From the NCBI GenBank assembly GCA_000467715.1, contig AJFK01000218.1, positions 1 through 37,982 on the forward strand: DNA of 37,982 nt. The letters run 5' to 3'. The stretch comes from Hysterium pulicare CBS 123377. Its lineage: Eukaryota; Ascomycota; Dothideomycetes; Hysteriales; Hysteriaceae. A model generated the notes under the pieces. The model made no database searches and was not told the origin of the DNA. It was given only the letters and a program-made list of their open reading frames with translations. Made by a program: the position numbers and the translations under genes. How positions within the stretch are numbered: position 1 is the stretch's first letter; each line of letters starts with the position of its first letter. Positions 11,201 through 21,430 of the stretch are shown one piece after another.

Positions 11201-11714
11201 CATCGTATGGGCTAGCCATTCCCATATCCAGGGAAACACTTGGATGCATGGGCGAGGCATACGCAGAGCCAGGGTGTGGCATGGTGGAGTATGGAGAATT
11301 CTGGCTTGGAAAATGAGTGTTGAGTGCAAGATTATTTCCCGATCTGTCGTTCTGCGTACCGCTGGCTGATCGCGAGTAAGATGTGGTGTTACGAACTATT
11401 CCGTCCATGGCGCCATCTGCGGGTATGCTGTACTGGAAATCGTTGAGATTTGTATCGGTAATGTCGCCGAAGTTCATCATGGACATCCTTCGGGTATCCG
11501 AAGCATCCATTTGCATAGGACCTGCTCCTCCATAAGATAGTGGCATGCTTCTCCGGCGCAATGCCTTATCATTCTGATTTACGATGTCGTCAAGCGACTG
11601 GCCTCCAACAATATCAAAGGCATTCATCCCGGCCTGACCCCCGGGCACTTGCATCATGTTCCCTCCATTGTCCGTGGCGTAGGGTCGCGGCGGATACGAA
11701 GGATAGCTGTTCAT
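8278..11714 (-). CDS. wc-1: White Collar-1 blue-light photoreceptor and GATA transcription factor
   Basis: Exons on the minus strand are 11714-10766, 10697-10603, 10532-8649 and 8574-8278, giving 1074 aa. WC-1 binds flavin through its LOV domain, pairs with WC-2 and activates light-induced and clock genes in the nucleus. The N-terminus (about 1-315) is Met/Ser/Pro/Gln-rich and disordered-looking. After FKNAYSSTGFDMLGVL comes the LOV domain with GRNCRFLQ, whose photoactive Cys is about residue 405, followed by LINYRRGGQPFMNLLTMIP and FFVGFQVD. Two further PAS domains lie near 575-690 and 695-810. A conserved DELKTTRSTSWQYELRQME segment, a basic NLS (KKKRKRRKG) and a GATA-type zinc finger (CANC...CNSC, about 944-967) follow. 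The finger reads CX2C-X18-CX2C as in fungal WC proteins. An intron sits after LRWAKQ, and exon 4 restarts at NGRVSPRTS. The C-terminal tail is short (98 aa). The gene appears intact. Confidence 0.97.
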
Positions 11715-12453
11715 GTTGAGTTGAGAAAGAGAAAGAGGATGCAGACAGCGCCTAAGGGCTCAGGTGGTGAAAGAGTGGTGGCATCAAGGGAGCGGAGGTT
11801 GAGATAGGCCTACGGTCAGGACGAATGACGCTATTCACACGCACGAAGGAGCCGGCTGGCGGTGTTGGTCTGCGAAGGAGGAAGTCAGGACAATTGAGAG
11901 AGGGCCAAGGAGATTCACGACAAAGGGTCGAAAGACCGCGCGAATAGAGCTGGCTGTGGCAAGTCGGGGCGTTGGTGGGAGCGGCTTGCGTTCTGTCTGT
12001 CTGTCGTCCCCGGGTGGGTTGGCGAAGCTGGGAAAAGCGCGTAAGCCGCTTTGGGGAGTGGTGAATTGCCGTGTGCGGTGGTCAATATGGAGAGCACATC
12101 AGACAGTCAACTTGACACATTCACCGCTCGTCGATCAACAGCTGCCAAAGCGATGATGATGCGGGCATGGCATTCTGTTCCGCCGAGTTTGCAAAAGCCA
12201 TAGCTGGGTAGTGGCCTCGGGAGAGTCCCTGAGGGCATCGCTCCATGTCTTGCCGGCATATAGCACCGAGCGTGCCCTTCCAATGGACCCCAAGCGAAAG
12301 CCACTACGGGCGCCCTGCACAAGCCTGACAAACGACACAACCTTTGGAACTTGACAGGCAAACACGCCCAGTTTCTTGCTTAGTCAGCCAATCTGCCTGT
12401 CACCACTTTTCTAGCTACCGGAAACTCACCTCCAAAGATCCATCCTTCACATC
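11715..12453. promoter_or_regulatory. Divergent intergenic region shared by wc-1 and MRP4
   Basis: These 739 bases separate the start codons of wc-1 (-) and the mitochondrial ribosomal gene (+). Both promoters and 5' UTRs must lie here unless upstream introns exist. I did not identify a defined element with confidence. No open frame has coding character. Confidence 0.55.
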
Positions 12454-13793
12454 ATGATCATACGGCATGTCGTCTTGCGGCAAGGTGTGTTGTTTCTCTA
12501 CGCTGATGCCTTCGCGCTCGCTGATTCTTCCGCATAGCAGGGCGCCGAGCAATCGCACGACATTCTCTTCGTCCTCTGAAACGCTTTCTGTCGTCCCAAG
12601 TCGACTCCATCGAAGCGTCTCTACAGATCAGCCTTGAACAGACGCATGCAATTGAGTCCCAGATCAACAGTCTTTCTTCCGAGTTCGCCCCTCCAATCGG
12701 CCACACCCATGCTGCCTCCCCATCAGCAACCGTGACCGATTCCGTCGCCGAAAGTTGGCGAATCCGCAGAGCGCAGCGTAAGTTCTCACTCGCAAACAAC
12801 ACGCATGTACGCACAATTCTGAAACACTGCAGAGGAATTGATCGGGGGTCTCGGTTCTGAAGTCGCCCCTCACTACCAACCACACAGCCTCCTGAACAAC
12901 CCACCATCACCCGCCGATGTTACCCTCGAGCTCCTCCTTGCGTCTGAAGCACACCAAGGCCATGCGACATCTCTCTGGAACCCGGCAAATGCACGATATA
13001 TTCACGGCATTCGGCAAGGCATTCACATCATCTCACTCGACGTAACAGCCGCACATCTTCGCCGGGCCGCGAAAGTGGTTGCCGAAGTGACTAGACGCGG
13101 CGGACTGGTCCTCTTTGTCGGGACAAGACCGGGACAGGACAGGTGTGTCACTAAGGCTTCACAGCTCGCAAAGGGATGCCATTTGTTCGAGAGATGGATA
13201 CCGGGTAGCATTACGAACGGTCAACAGATTCTTGGACGGTGTCGCACAAAAGTGGTGGACGAGAACGATCAGGATGTGCTTGGCTTTGAGGAGCAATTGT
13301 TTGACCGCGCGGTGTTGAGGCCGGATCTAGTCATCTGCTTGAATCCCTTGGAAAATTATGTTCTACTGCACGAGTGTGCACTGAACAACATTCCGACAAT
13401 CGGTGTTATTGACACAAACGCAGATCCTACCTGGGTCACCTACCCAATTCCCGCGAACGATGACAGGTATGACATGATCTCTTCCATCTTCTGAAGCTAA
13501 CTTTCAACAGTCTCCGATGCATCCAAGTCATAGCTGGTGTCCTCGGTCGGGCTGGTGAACAAGGTCAAAAACTCCGTCTCGAAGCCGCCAAGAAGGGCAT
13601 CGTCACCTTCAATCCGCCCAAGGACCTCCGCCTACCAGAAGAGCTTGAAGACAAGAAAGACCTGCCACAGAAGGAAGTCGCTGAAGTATTACAAACCGAA
13701 CAACCGCTTGAAGATGCAAACAAGATGCAAGACCAGTTGGAGGAGGCAAATGATCATGAAGGCGACCTCAGGGGTGTGAAAAAAGTGGCATAG
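12454..13793 (+). CDS. MRP4: Mitochondrial small-subunit ribosomal protein uS2m (Mrp4)
   Basis: Exons are 12454-12484, 12541-12777, 12833-13466 and 13511-13793, giving 394 aa with matching phases. The protein belongs to the bacterial-type S2 family and is a structural protein of the mitochondrial 37S subunit. The N-terminus is rich in Arg, Ser and Leu (GRRAIARHSLRPLKRFLSS), as expected of a matrix-targeting sequence. The S2 core shows HQGHATSLWNPANARYIHG, LRRAAKVVAEVTRRGGLVLF, FERWIPGSITN, PDLVICLNPLENYVLLHECA and IPTIGVIDTNADP. A charged tail rich in Glu, Lys and Gln follows, typical of fungal members. Introns are 56, 55 and 44 nt. The first acceptor is a tandem TAGCAG, so two proteins differing by one residue are possible. 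The gene diverges from wc-1. Confidence 0.93.
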
Positions 13794-14232
13794 AGGCGTT
13801 GGGCAAGAAACCGGGATCGGTATAATGGGTTTAAAATCTTGTAGATAATGGGCACCTGGATAGGCACACTTGTACTTTGACTTGTATTATACTACTATAG
13901 CGAAATACCCTGCCATTCAGCTCTTTCGGCTTGAAAGATTTTTGAGCTGATGTATCTTCGTCCTGGAATCTCTAACACGGTTCTCTTTGCCCGATCTCGC
14001 TTCTTGATTGTACTTTTTGACATGTCGCGTCGTATTACCTAACTCTCCTTTATCTATTACCTTTTATCTAAATACTAAGTTATAAAAATGTTTTCAAAAT
14101 AACTAACATTATTCTAAGGTCTAAGAAATATGCTTTTTCAAAGTCTGCGACACCCGAGCACTATCTCTAACCCAGTTCCAGAGGCACCAATATCTCCAAA
14201 CCCCATCCACTCCCGATCATCCTACTCACCCA
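13794..14232. other. Convergent intergenic region with AT-rich tract
   Basis: This is 3' flanking DNA of the convergent MRP4 and hydrolase genes. It contains an AT-rich tract at about 14040-14140. No gene is seen. Confidence 0.5.
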
Positions 14233-15030
14233 TCAATCTCCCCTCTCCCTCCCGCTTACCTCCCTAACAACCCCAAGTACAACCTCCGGTCTCGAAACCA
14301 TAACACTATGTCCACTCTCCACCCTCACAATTTTAAACTTCACTCCCACCTGCTCAACCAGCCTCTCCTGAACCGCTACCGGCAAAATATTATCATTCGT
14401 ACAAATAACATACGTACAGTCGAAATCGCCCATGAACGGTACATATTTCGTCTTCTGCGCCAAACTAGCCAGCGAATGGGGAACGAGTTGCGAGACGAGA
14501 TGTTCTTGGGTCGAGGGAGGGAGGTCGTTGTAGAAGAGCGTGGCGGGGGGCCGCGAGGGGTCGTTGTCGCAGGTGAGGAGGGGGCCTGAGATGCGGATGT
14601 GGGACATTGATGATTCCGACTTATTACCCTCTTTTGTAGGTGGGCTTGCAAGAGGGGGATCTAGCTTCCAGAGGAAAGGTAAGGGAGATGCTAAGAAGAT
14701 AATCCCTACTATCACGCCCTCTGCCTCCGTCTCTTGCGGACTGGAAGTTGCGGATGGTAGGCCCTTCACTGCATCACATACTACGACGCCGCCCCAACTG
14801 TGCGCGATGATGAGTACGTCTTTCTTTCCTGATAGCTTCGTTTGGATTGAGGACCGCACGACCGAGATATCTGGGTCTCGGCTTGTGGTCACGGGTTCCA
14901 CGCCTGAGGATGGGAGGTGGATGGTGAGAGTATCTGTGAAACCTTCTTTATGTAAGAGGGGCTCAAAGGAGGACCAGATGGTGGGGGTGTGACAGACGCC
15001 ATGGATGAGAATTATGGAGGGAGACGGCAT
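14233..15030 (-). CDS. Alpha/beta-hydrolase-fold protein
   Basis: Single exon, 265 aa, beginning MPSPSIILIHGVCHTPTIW. The HG motif after the first strand (oxyanion region) and the nucleophile elbow AHSWGG (Ser at about residue 78) are clear. Near the C-terminus, CTNDNILP supplies a candidate acid and ESGHSVMVSRPE supplies the catalytic His. Size and layout match the AB_hydrolase-1 group of small esterases related to plant methylesterases and to fungal proteins of unknown substrate. There is no signal peptide, so it is probably cytosolic. The elbow reads HSWGG, which differs from the GxSxG consensus at the first position but is common in this subfamily. The substrate is unknown. Confidence 0.85.
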   Translation of the reverse strand: MPSPSIILIHGVCHTPTIWSSFEPLLHKEGFTDTLTIHLPSSGVEPVTTSRDPDISVVRSSIQTKLSGKKDVLIIAHSWGGVVVCDAVKGLPSATSSPQETEAEGVIVGIIFLASPLPFLWKLDPPLASPPTKEGNKSESSMSHIRISGPLLTCDNDPSRPPATLFYNDLPPSTQEHLVSQLVPHSLASLAQKTKYVPFMGDFDCTYVICTNDNILPVAVQERLVEQVGVKFKIVRVESGHSVMVSRPEVVLGVVREVSGRERGD

Positions 15031-15815
15031 AGTGGGTTAGGGGGAAGATGGGTATAGAAGTGCGAGATCTGCTTAGATATGGTGAGAAGGAGATAGTAAC
15101 TCAGTCTAAGTAGAGGCTTTCCGAAATGAAGAGCGCTTGTGGTAACTTCTTATAGAACATCGCTGCTGATGACCCCCGTCATGGGTCGGGCTGGGAGGTT
15201 TAGGGACCGTAACGATAGTGGCCCAGCTCAACAGCTACACGATGGAATTGCCTGAAATATTGAAGAGCGGCCAAACCAATGACGTTCATCATTCTCAGGT
15301 CTGCGGGATGTCGTAATTATGCATACGTTGCTGCATTGTCTTGCGAACTAACTAATAGTAGCTGCTCATATCTTACCAAATTGGGTTAGTCTCTGAAACG
15401 GGATAGAGGAGAGCTCGGGTTCGGCTTGACGCACAGCGCTATTCATCGCGGCAGAAAGATCAAATTGTAATAACAGGAACGTAATTGGGAGCATGTTGCA
15501 GATGAAAAAGCTAGTACTCTTGGGTATCTGCTTGAAACCTTGCATTCTAATACATTGCGATCCGAATAGATGCAAAAGTGACATCTGGTACTAGATTTGT
15601 TCGTAGAAGTTCTCGAAGCAAGAAAATATAGCCAAAAAAAATATCTGGCACAAGATGGTCAGTGAACGGTCTCTGATAGACTCAGCGGAGCCTGAGAAAT
15701 TGACTTTACTCACACAAGAAAGTAAGATGCAAGATCTGAAAAAAGGGTACTAACATAACAAGAATGTCCGACTCCTTATATAGTTCCTTTAGGTATGTCA
15801 GATCATGAAGACAAA
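15031..15815. other. Intergenic region
   Basis: No supportable gene. A 72-codon minus-strand frame at 15366-15584 contains a hydrophobic stretch, but it has no homology that I recognise and no clear context. The sequence also provides the hydrolase gene's 5' flank. Confidence 0.45.
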
Positions 15816-17151
15816 TCACAATCCCATTCGTGCAAACATCTCACTGGCCTCTGTTTCTGAAAGAGGCGCACCGTCGATGGTGATATGCCCTTCCTCGACC
15901 TGCACCAAGTCTGGCTTGACAAGGCTGTTGTGCAAAGAGGCAAGAAAAGAAATCACCACGTTGTCGAAATCAAGGATTCGATGCTGGTCCCTCGCATTCT
16001 CCATGGCCTGTTGAAATGACATGGAGTCGCTTTGCGGAAGAAGCTAGCAATGTCAGTGAGTCGGAGAGCCAATGCAGGAAGTTATGGGGAACTTGTTACA
16101 TCGTCAATTGCTTGCCGTCGGGTCTTTGACCACTCGTGAATTTGTTCGTTGGTATTTATATCTTGACAAAACAAAATCCGCATGACTTTAATAGAGTCGG
16201 CCTCGTCTGGCCTTGCTTTTCGTTCAGGGCATCCGAAGGCAAAAATTGTGCTGAACGCCTTGTCGCCACTAGCACCTCGTAGAAGGTATTCCTCTATTAC
16301 AGCTTGAAGCATCCATTCTGCAGCCAGATCCATCCAGCCCGAAAGTATGTGCCACTCACCAATGGCCACTCTTATAGCAGTGAGCTTCATAAATAAATAT
16401 AACAAATCAAGAAGTAATGGCCGGGGAAGAGTGTGGCCGTAGCCAAATTCGGTCCATTGATTAGGGAGCTTCAAAGAATGAACTAATCGAAGTCGGTTTT
16501 CCTCGAGAACTTCTACCGGAAGAGGAAACTCATATCTCTGGTCGAATGGAATGCTGGCAATAGAAGCTTGTAAGCTTTGCAACTCGAGGCCCCGATCTCT
16601 GTTCTGTTCGCGAATTTCGGCCAATGAGTCATTCGTCGTCCAAGTATTCTCGTCATCGTAGCGGTGGGTGAAGAGAAGAAGAAACTGCAAAAGTCGTGCC
16701 CGAAATCGCATTTTCTCACAGAGAGCTGCCGGGCCATGATGCTTTTCGACAAACGTCATCCAAGCTGTTGAGTCATTAGCGTTATGATATGGCTGATTCT
16801 GAGACTTGACGCAGAGGATCGCAATATCTGACACAGAGAGGATCACATACCATTCGTCATTTCAATCTTCAGGGTAGGCAGCCTCGTCCTATTCATTGAA
16901 TGTGGATCTGATGCGTTTGCTGACCGCCATTCAAGGACAGATTCTGTTGTCCTGTACAGCAAGTAATCAAGGATTGTGAGATCGACATCCAATTGATGAG
17001 GTTCATTCATAGAGCGCGTAAGAGTCAGAAGTCCCGCAAAACCCTGATCTCCTCTCGAGGCGGTGATGTTGCTCAACTCATCTTCCAGCTCGCGGTCGCC
17101 TGGTGTAGAAAAGCTGTCGGCCATGGTGATCTGACGCTGCAAGGAGAGCAT
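15816..17151 (-). CDS. Uncharacterised fungal protein (three exons, helical)
   Basis: Exons on the minus strand are 17151-16851, 16764-16100 and 16043-15816, giving 397 aa. Phases match at both GTATGT/CAG and GTAACA/TAG junctions. A second in-frame ATG nine codons downstream (MADSF) is an equally good start. The protein is largely helical, with Leu- and Trp-rich blocks (RARLLQFLLLFTHRYDDEN, LLLDLLYLFMKLTAIRVAIGEWHILSGWMDLAAEWML). It ends in a compact block MSFQQAMENARDQHRILDF ... LHNSLVKPDLVQVEEG ... EMFARMGL. I believe proteins with this C-terminal block occur widely in Pezizomycotina without a known role, but I cannot verify that here. There are no membrane segments and no catalytic motif that I recognise. 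It diverges from the J-protein gene at 17817. Confidence 0.75.
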
Positions 17152-17816
17152 CTGGACGAAGTGAAGGAGTGTGAAGGGGACAGCAGTTAGTAGGATAAGG
17201 ACAGAATAAAGAAGGAGCGGCTAGGTCGGATGCCCGTCTAGTTTGATAGGCAACCGTCAGGAATCAAACAACTATTGCTGGCTCAGATCATATCAACGCC
17301 AACGGATGTGTGCGACGTCGCCAATTGAACTGGTATGTGATGTGATGCCTCAGGTTATGCATTCACGATCAAGCTGTACAACCTGACAAGCCCAGCCGAT
17401 GCCCCTGAAGGTAAATCAAACGAGAGTGGTAGGAGAAAAGTGGTCGCATTGTCTAGTAAAGACCCACTAAGAGTATAAACGACACAATCCAGGTGGAATT
17501 GGCATTGGGCCTTCAGTCGAAGAAGCGGTGGGGGTCGGTGGCTTGCAGAAAGATGAGGCACTGGAGGTTCGAGGGGTTTGATTGAACGAAGGCTTGTTTC
17601 AATTCACCGCAAGCACAGCAGCACAGCACGTGATGTGGCTTGCCTCGCGTATCTTATCTGCTGGCCATCAGAGCATCCAAGCGCGATTTTCGGTGCTCGT
17701 GCATGCATACGATACATCCCGCAGTCATCCTCCACGCCTATGCAAACCACTTCCCTCACCCCTCAGGCCCTAAGAGACCACCATGAGCCTTCAATGCGAG
17801 GCGCCATCGACGGGAC
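17152..17816. promoter_or_regulatory. Divergent intergenic region between the 15816-17151 gene and the J-protein gene
   Basis: These 665 bases separate two divergent start codons and should hold both promoters. Overlapping short frames lack coding character. No defined element was identified. Confidence 0.45.
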
Positions 17817-18722
17817 ATGATGCACAAGAAACCTGCCATCCTCCTCTCGTCCTATATCAATATCTCAACCCTTTATAACCCCTCGCCGTCGAGTACGTCA
17901 TGTCGACAAGCAACCCTCACACGACCAGCATCCCAACCGCAAACCCGAAACCACGCCCAACACGCCCCACGCTCTTCATCGCAGCATGAAGATCGAGGAG
18001 GGCTCAGCTGGCCGGATCCCGTCCATCCCCATAAGACACCCACGCCGTATCAAATCCTCTCACACAGCAAAGGCCAACCTTATACGAAAGCCCGCTTCTA
18101 CTCCCTCGTAAAGATCTATCATCCTGACCAGTGCTCGCATCCTTCATCCCCAGCCTTCCCTCTCCCTCATGCGGTGCGACTTGAACGCTACCGTCTCCTC
18201 GTCGCCGCCCATACTATCCTCTCCGACCCAGAAAAGCGCTCCGCTTACGACTCATGCGGGTACGGCTGGGCCGGCCATAAGCCAAATTTCCAATACGCTT
18301 CATCGTACCAAAGGTCATGGGAGCGTAAGAAAGAATGGCCACCAGGCCAGGACCCTATGTACAATGCCACTTGGGAAGATTGGGAGCGATGGTATGCGCG
18401 TGATGAAGAGAAAGCGCAACCCTTTATGTCCAACCTCGGCTTTATTTCCTTGATACTATCTCTTGCTTTAATAGGCGGTGTGGGGCAAGCTACTCGGGCA
18501 ACCAATTTCGGATCGAACATTATAGAGCAGAGGGACAAGCGGCATGATATGACCAGCAAGGAGTTAGCAAAGGCAAGGGAAGCCTCACGGGATTCGTCTA
18601 CGATGTATGATGCGAGGGATGAAAGGATACAAGCCTTTTTGAGGAATCGAGAGGCATCTACATATGGGGGAGGAGATGCGTATGATCGTTTATTGCCCGA
18701 AGACTCAGAGAAGGAAGGTTGA
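17817..18722 (+). CDS. DnaJ-domain (Hsp40) protein with a C-terminal membrane segment, Jid1-like
   Basis: Single exon, 301 aa. The N-terminus lacks acidic residues for about 50 residues and is rich in Ser, Thr, Arg and Gln, which suits a mitochondrial targeting sequence. The J domain starts at TPYQILSHSKGQPYTKARFY and contains the HPD signature (KIYHPDQC) needed to stimulate Hsp70 ATPase activity. It continues through RYRLLVAAHTILSDPEKRSAYD. A loop between the HPD and helix III (SHPSSPAFPLPHAV) is longer than in canonical J domains. A Trp-rich segment follows, then one hydrophobic helix (LGFISLILSLALIGGVGQA) and a charged tail. The layout recalls yeast Jid1, a mitochondrial J-protein; the specific orthology is inferred. 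The gene converges on the chitinase gene. Confidence 0.82.
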   Translation: MMHKKPAILLSSYINISTLYNPSPSSTSCRQATLTRPASQPQTRNHAQHAPRSSSQHEDRGGLSWPDPVHPHKTPTPYQILSHSKGQPYTKARFYSLVKIYHPDQCSHPSSPAFPLPHAVRLERYRLLVAAHTILSDPEKRSAYDSCGYGWAGHKPNFQYASSYQRSWERKKEWPPGQDPMYNATWEDWERWYARDEEKAQPFMSNLGFISLILSLALIGGVGQATRATNFGSNIIEQRDKRHDMTSKELAKAREASRDSSTMYDARDERIQAFLRNREASTYGGGDAYDRLLPEDSEKEG

Positions 18723-19172
18723 GCGATCGTCTTCTCACTTTGTACATACACCTATTTTGCATTCACATATAGGACAGACGTACGTTCGGGCCATTCTTGT
18801 TTCAGAGCGCTATTTGCACCGTATTGGATACGATTATGATAACATGTTAAGAGCATATACATTCATGTTCATGCTGTGTTACACAACGTTTTCTAGTATC
18901 TAAATAGCTTACATACATCCAAATATTCACATAGGTGGAATCAATCAAGCGACAGTACCCTCGGAACTGGGTCAGGGCAGTGAGCATAAATAGCAATAAG
19001 TCACGCTTCCAAGCACAAATCACCTTTGTTTCAAACAATTTCATATATCATGATTCCATATACTGACACTCTACACCAGCAGCTACTACATTTTACAGGG
19101 CTAGTTGCATCAAATCTGCGGTATATGCCCAATCTCGATCCCACGAAAATCCAAGACCAAGACAATTCCCGC
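18723..19172. other. Convergent intergenic region
   Basis: This is 3' flanking DNA between the J-protein and chitinase genes. No coding potential that I can support. Confidence 0.5.
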
Positions 19173-20606
19173 CTACTCATTCGGAAACCCCTTCTTCAAA
19201 TTGTCATACCTAGAATCCGGATAGTGCAGCCAATTAGGCGCTTGTTCCATCTTTCCACCATTATGTCCACCCATATCTCTGACAACCTACATCCAAAATT
19301 AGCTCAGTTCTCACACAACTCACACGGAACCCTAGGAAGAAAAACTTACGCTCTGAATAATACTCTCTTCCCCCGTCTTATCCCCGCTAGTCTCCCACCA
19401 CATAGCCCCACCAAGCCCCTTCTCTCTGATAAACTCCACCTTCTTCAACGCCATCTCTTTTGTATCATAACTAACCATCGTCCCCGTATTCTCATCAAAC
19501 GAATAACTCGCTCCAGCCTCTTCATCCAGGAATTTCTTAGCGCCAGGTCGAGGCAAAGCTTTGAAATCCCAAACACCCATTTCGAAACTGCCCTCGCCAA
19601 CGCCGCCTGTGAAATGGTGGCCGGGTCCCTTGGTGCCGACGAAGGCGCGACCGTAGAGCGGCATGCCGAGGACGAGTTTGTTCGGTGGCACGCCAGCGGT
19701 TAGGTAGTCTTGCACAGCGGAGATTGTGCTGAAGGGAGAGCAGGTGGGTTTGGAGTTCGAGGGGTATAGGTTTGCTTGGTGGCCTGCGTGAGCGTCCCAG
19801 CTGCCGGCGTAGTCGTAAGCCATTAGGTTGATGAAATCAAGGATTGAGGCGAGGCGACCAAGAGGTAAGTGGCCATAGTTCTGCTTTCCTGCTGGGGCGG
19901 CGATCGTGAGCAGGAAGTGAGGTTTGCTGTCCTGCTCATGGTGATGGTGATGTTCATGGTTACCTGAGGCTAGAGTGTTGGCGTAAGTATCCATCTCGCG
20001 TCGAGTCTCCTCAAGCAGGAGGACGAGGTGTTCGGCTTGTTCGGTATTGGTTGGATATTCCCAGTCGATGTCGATGCCATCGAAGCCATGGTCTTTGATT
20101 AGTTGAACGCAGCTATCAGCGAATGTTTTACGGCCTTGTGGAGTCGAAGCTGGCACATCGAAGTGCTTTTGCTCATGCGCGTACGTCCAACCGCCGATTG
20201 AGAGTAGGACTTTCAAGTTACGGTTGCGCTTCTTCAGCAAATTCATTTGCTTTAAGCACCCGTACATGTTGTTTCCCTACAGTTGTTCCCTTAGTTTCAA
20301 TACTTGAGTCTCCTCCTAACCAAATATTTATACCTGATCATTCCAACTATCTCCCGGCGGGAAATGAATGCCTGTGTCAGACCAGCTATCGGTCAGAACG
20401 ACTTCTCCGGAGTCAGGACGAACATCACCGAAGGAGTAGAGAACATGGGTCAGCTTCTCGGCGGGGATGTCCTGCGGGTTATGTTTACGACCATACGGAG
20501 CCTAGAATAGAGCTTAGCATTTTACCCCTTTAAATTTACTTGTCCAGACATTACGAACCCAATTCACGTAGTAGGCGACCGATCGATATCCTTCGCCGCC
20601 ACCCAT
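19173..20606 (-). CDS. GH18 chitinase of the CTS1 / class V type
   Basis: Exons on the minus strand are 20606-20559, 20501-20334, 20276-19350 and 19286-19173, giving 418 aa, close to the roughly 427 aa of Coccidioides CTS1. The enzyme hydrolyses chitin with retention, using substrate assistance. The (beta/alpha)8 landmarks are [41 protein letters not shown], the catalytic [11 protein letters not shown] (general acid Glu about residue 145), [25 protein letters not shown] and [18 protein letters not shown]. The C-terminus [19 protein letters not shown] is typical of the group. An unusual His-rich loop ([10 protein letters not shown]) sits around residues 179-188. The first donor reads GTTCGT, which is weak. 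The start at 20606 gives a protein without signal peptide. The same frame is open to an ATG at 20756 that would add a hydrophobic leader, so the start is undecided. Confidence 0.93.
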
Positions 20607-21430
20607 ATTGATTTGTAGATGTTGCCCCGAAAACTCGAACAATGTTAGAAGGGTATTTTTGGCGGCAGTGAGACTAGAAGAATGAAGGCCGAGTACAAGT
20701 GAAATACATAGCAAGAAGAATGATGTAACTAATATAGTCGAGGTTGTGATATGCATTGCAACGCTGTGGCGCAGCAGGGGTGGCGCATTCACTGACGACG
20801 CAACTAAACTTGAAAGCCCAACGAGGAGTGGTTTTGCGCCCCGCGCGCCAACCGACGATTGGAATCAGCAAATGCGTGATAAAAGCTCGTCTGAGGCTCG
20901 GAAAGTCTACCGTCACAGAGGCAGTATCGAGACGTGGGAGGTTCGATAATTGTTCCCTGAAGCCTGCTTGAGGTGGCGCCCCACGAGCGCTGAATGACGC
21001 AAGTTGCATGTTGAAAGAAGTAACTTACAGTGTATACGGCGTTCGGTCTATCGAGATATAGCTCAAGGTTCAAGAATTTATCGCGAGTCTGTGAAATTTG
21101 GCTAGGAAATGCTGGAGCAGTATTGAAGAAGCTCAAGGACTGAAGATGCAAACCTTTGGAATACCGCAATGCACGTGATGCCTAAATTAGGGTATAGGAC
21201 AATGGGTTAGTAGAACTCTATTATAAAAAAATATAGTAAATTTAAATTAAATATTCTCTAATCTCTTAAATACTAGAAAGAAAATATAAAGATTGAACTG
21301 AATTAGTGCAGGGGTGGGAACTGGATTTGAGTCCTGTCGCAAAGCTCAACTGTGATGCGCGCTGGTCGATGACATGTCAGAAGGTCCATTAACGAAGAGA
21401 AGACTATCTACTTTATACTGTCCAATATGT
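20607..21430. other. Intergenic region with possible chitinase 5' extension and an AT-rich island
   Basis: From 20607 to 20792 the chitinase frame stays open on the minus strand. Beyond that no gene is supported. A sharply AT-rich patch lies at about 21220-21300, between the chitinase gene's upstream region and the 3' end of the next gene. Confidence 0.5.

Noticed and set aside
11915-12365. Small open frames in the wc-1/MRP4 divergent region
   Set aside because: They overlap on opposite strands, are short, and have no recognisable sequence; more likely UTR and promoter.
21300-21345. Second T-loop-like sequence (CTCAAATCC on the minus strand)
   Set aside because: Flanks are not complementary, so no tRNA structure is possible.
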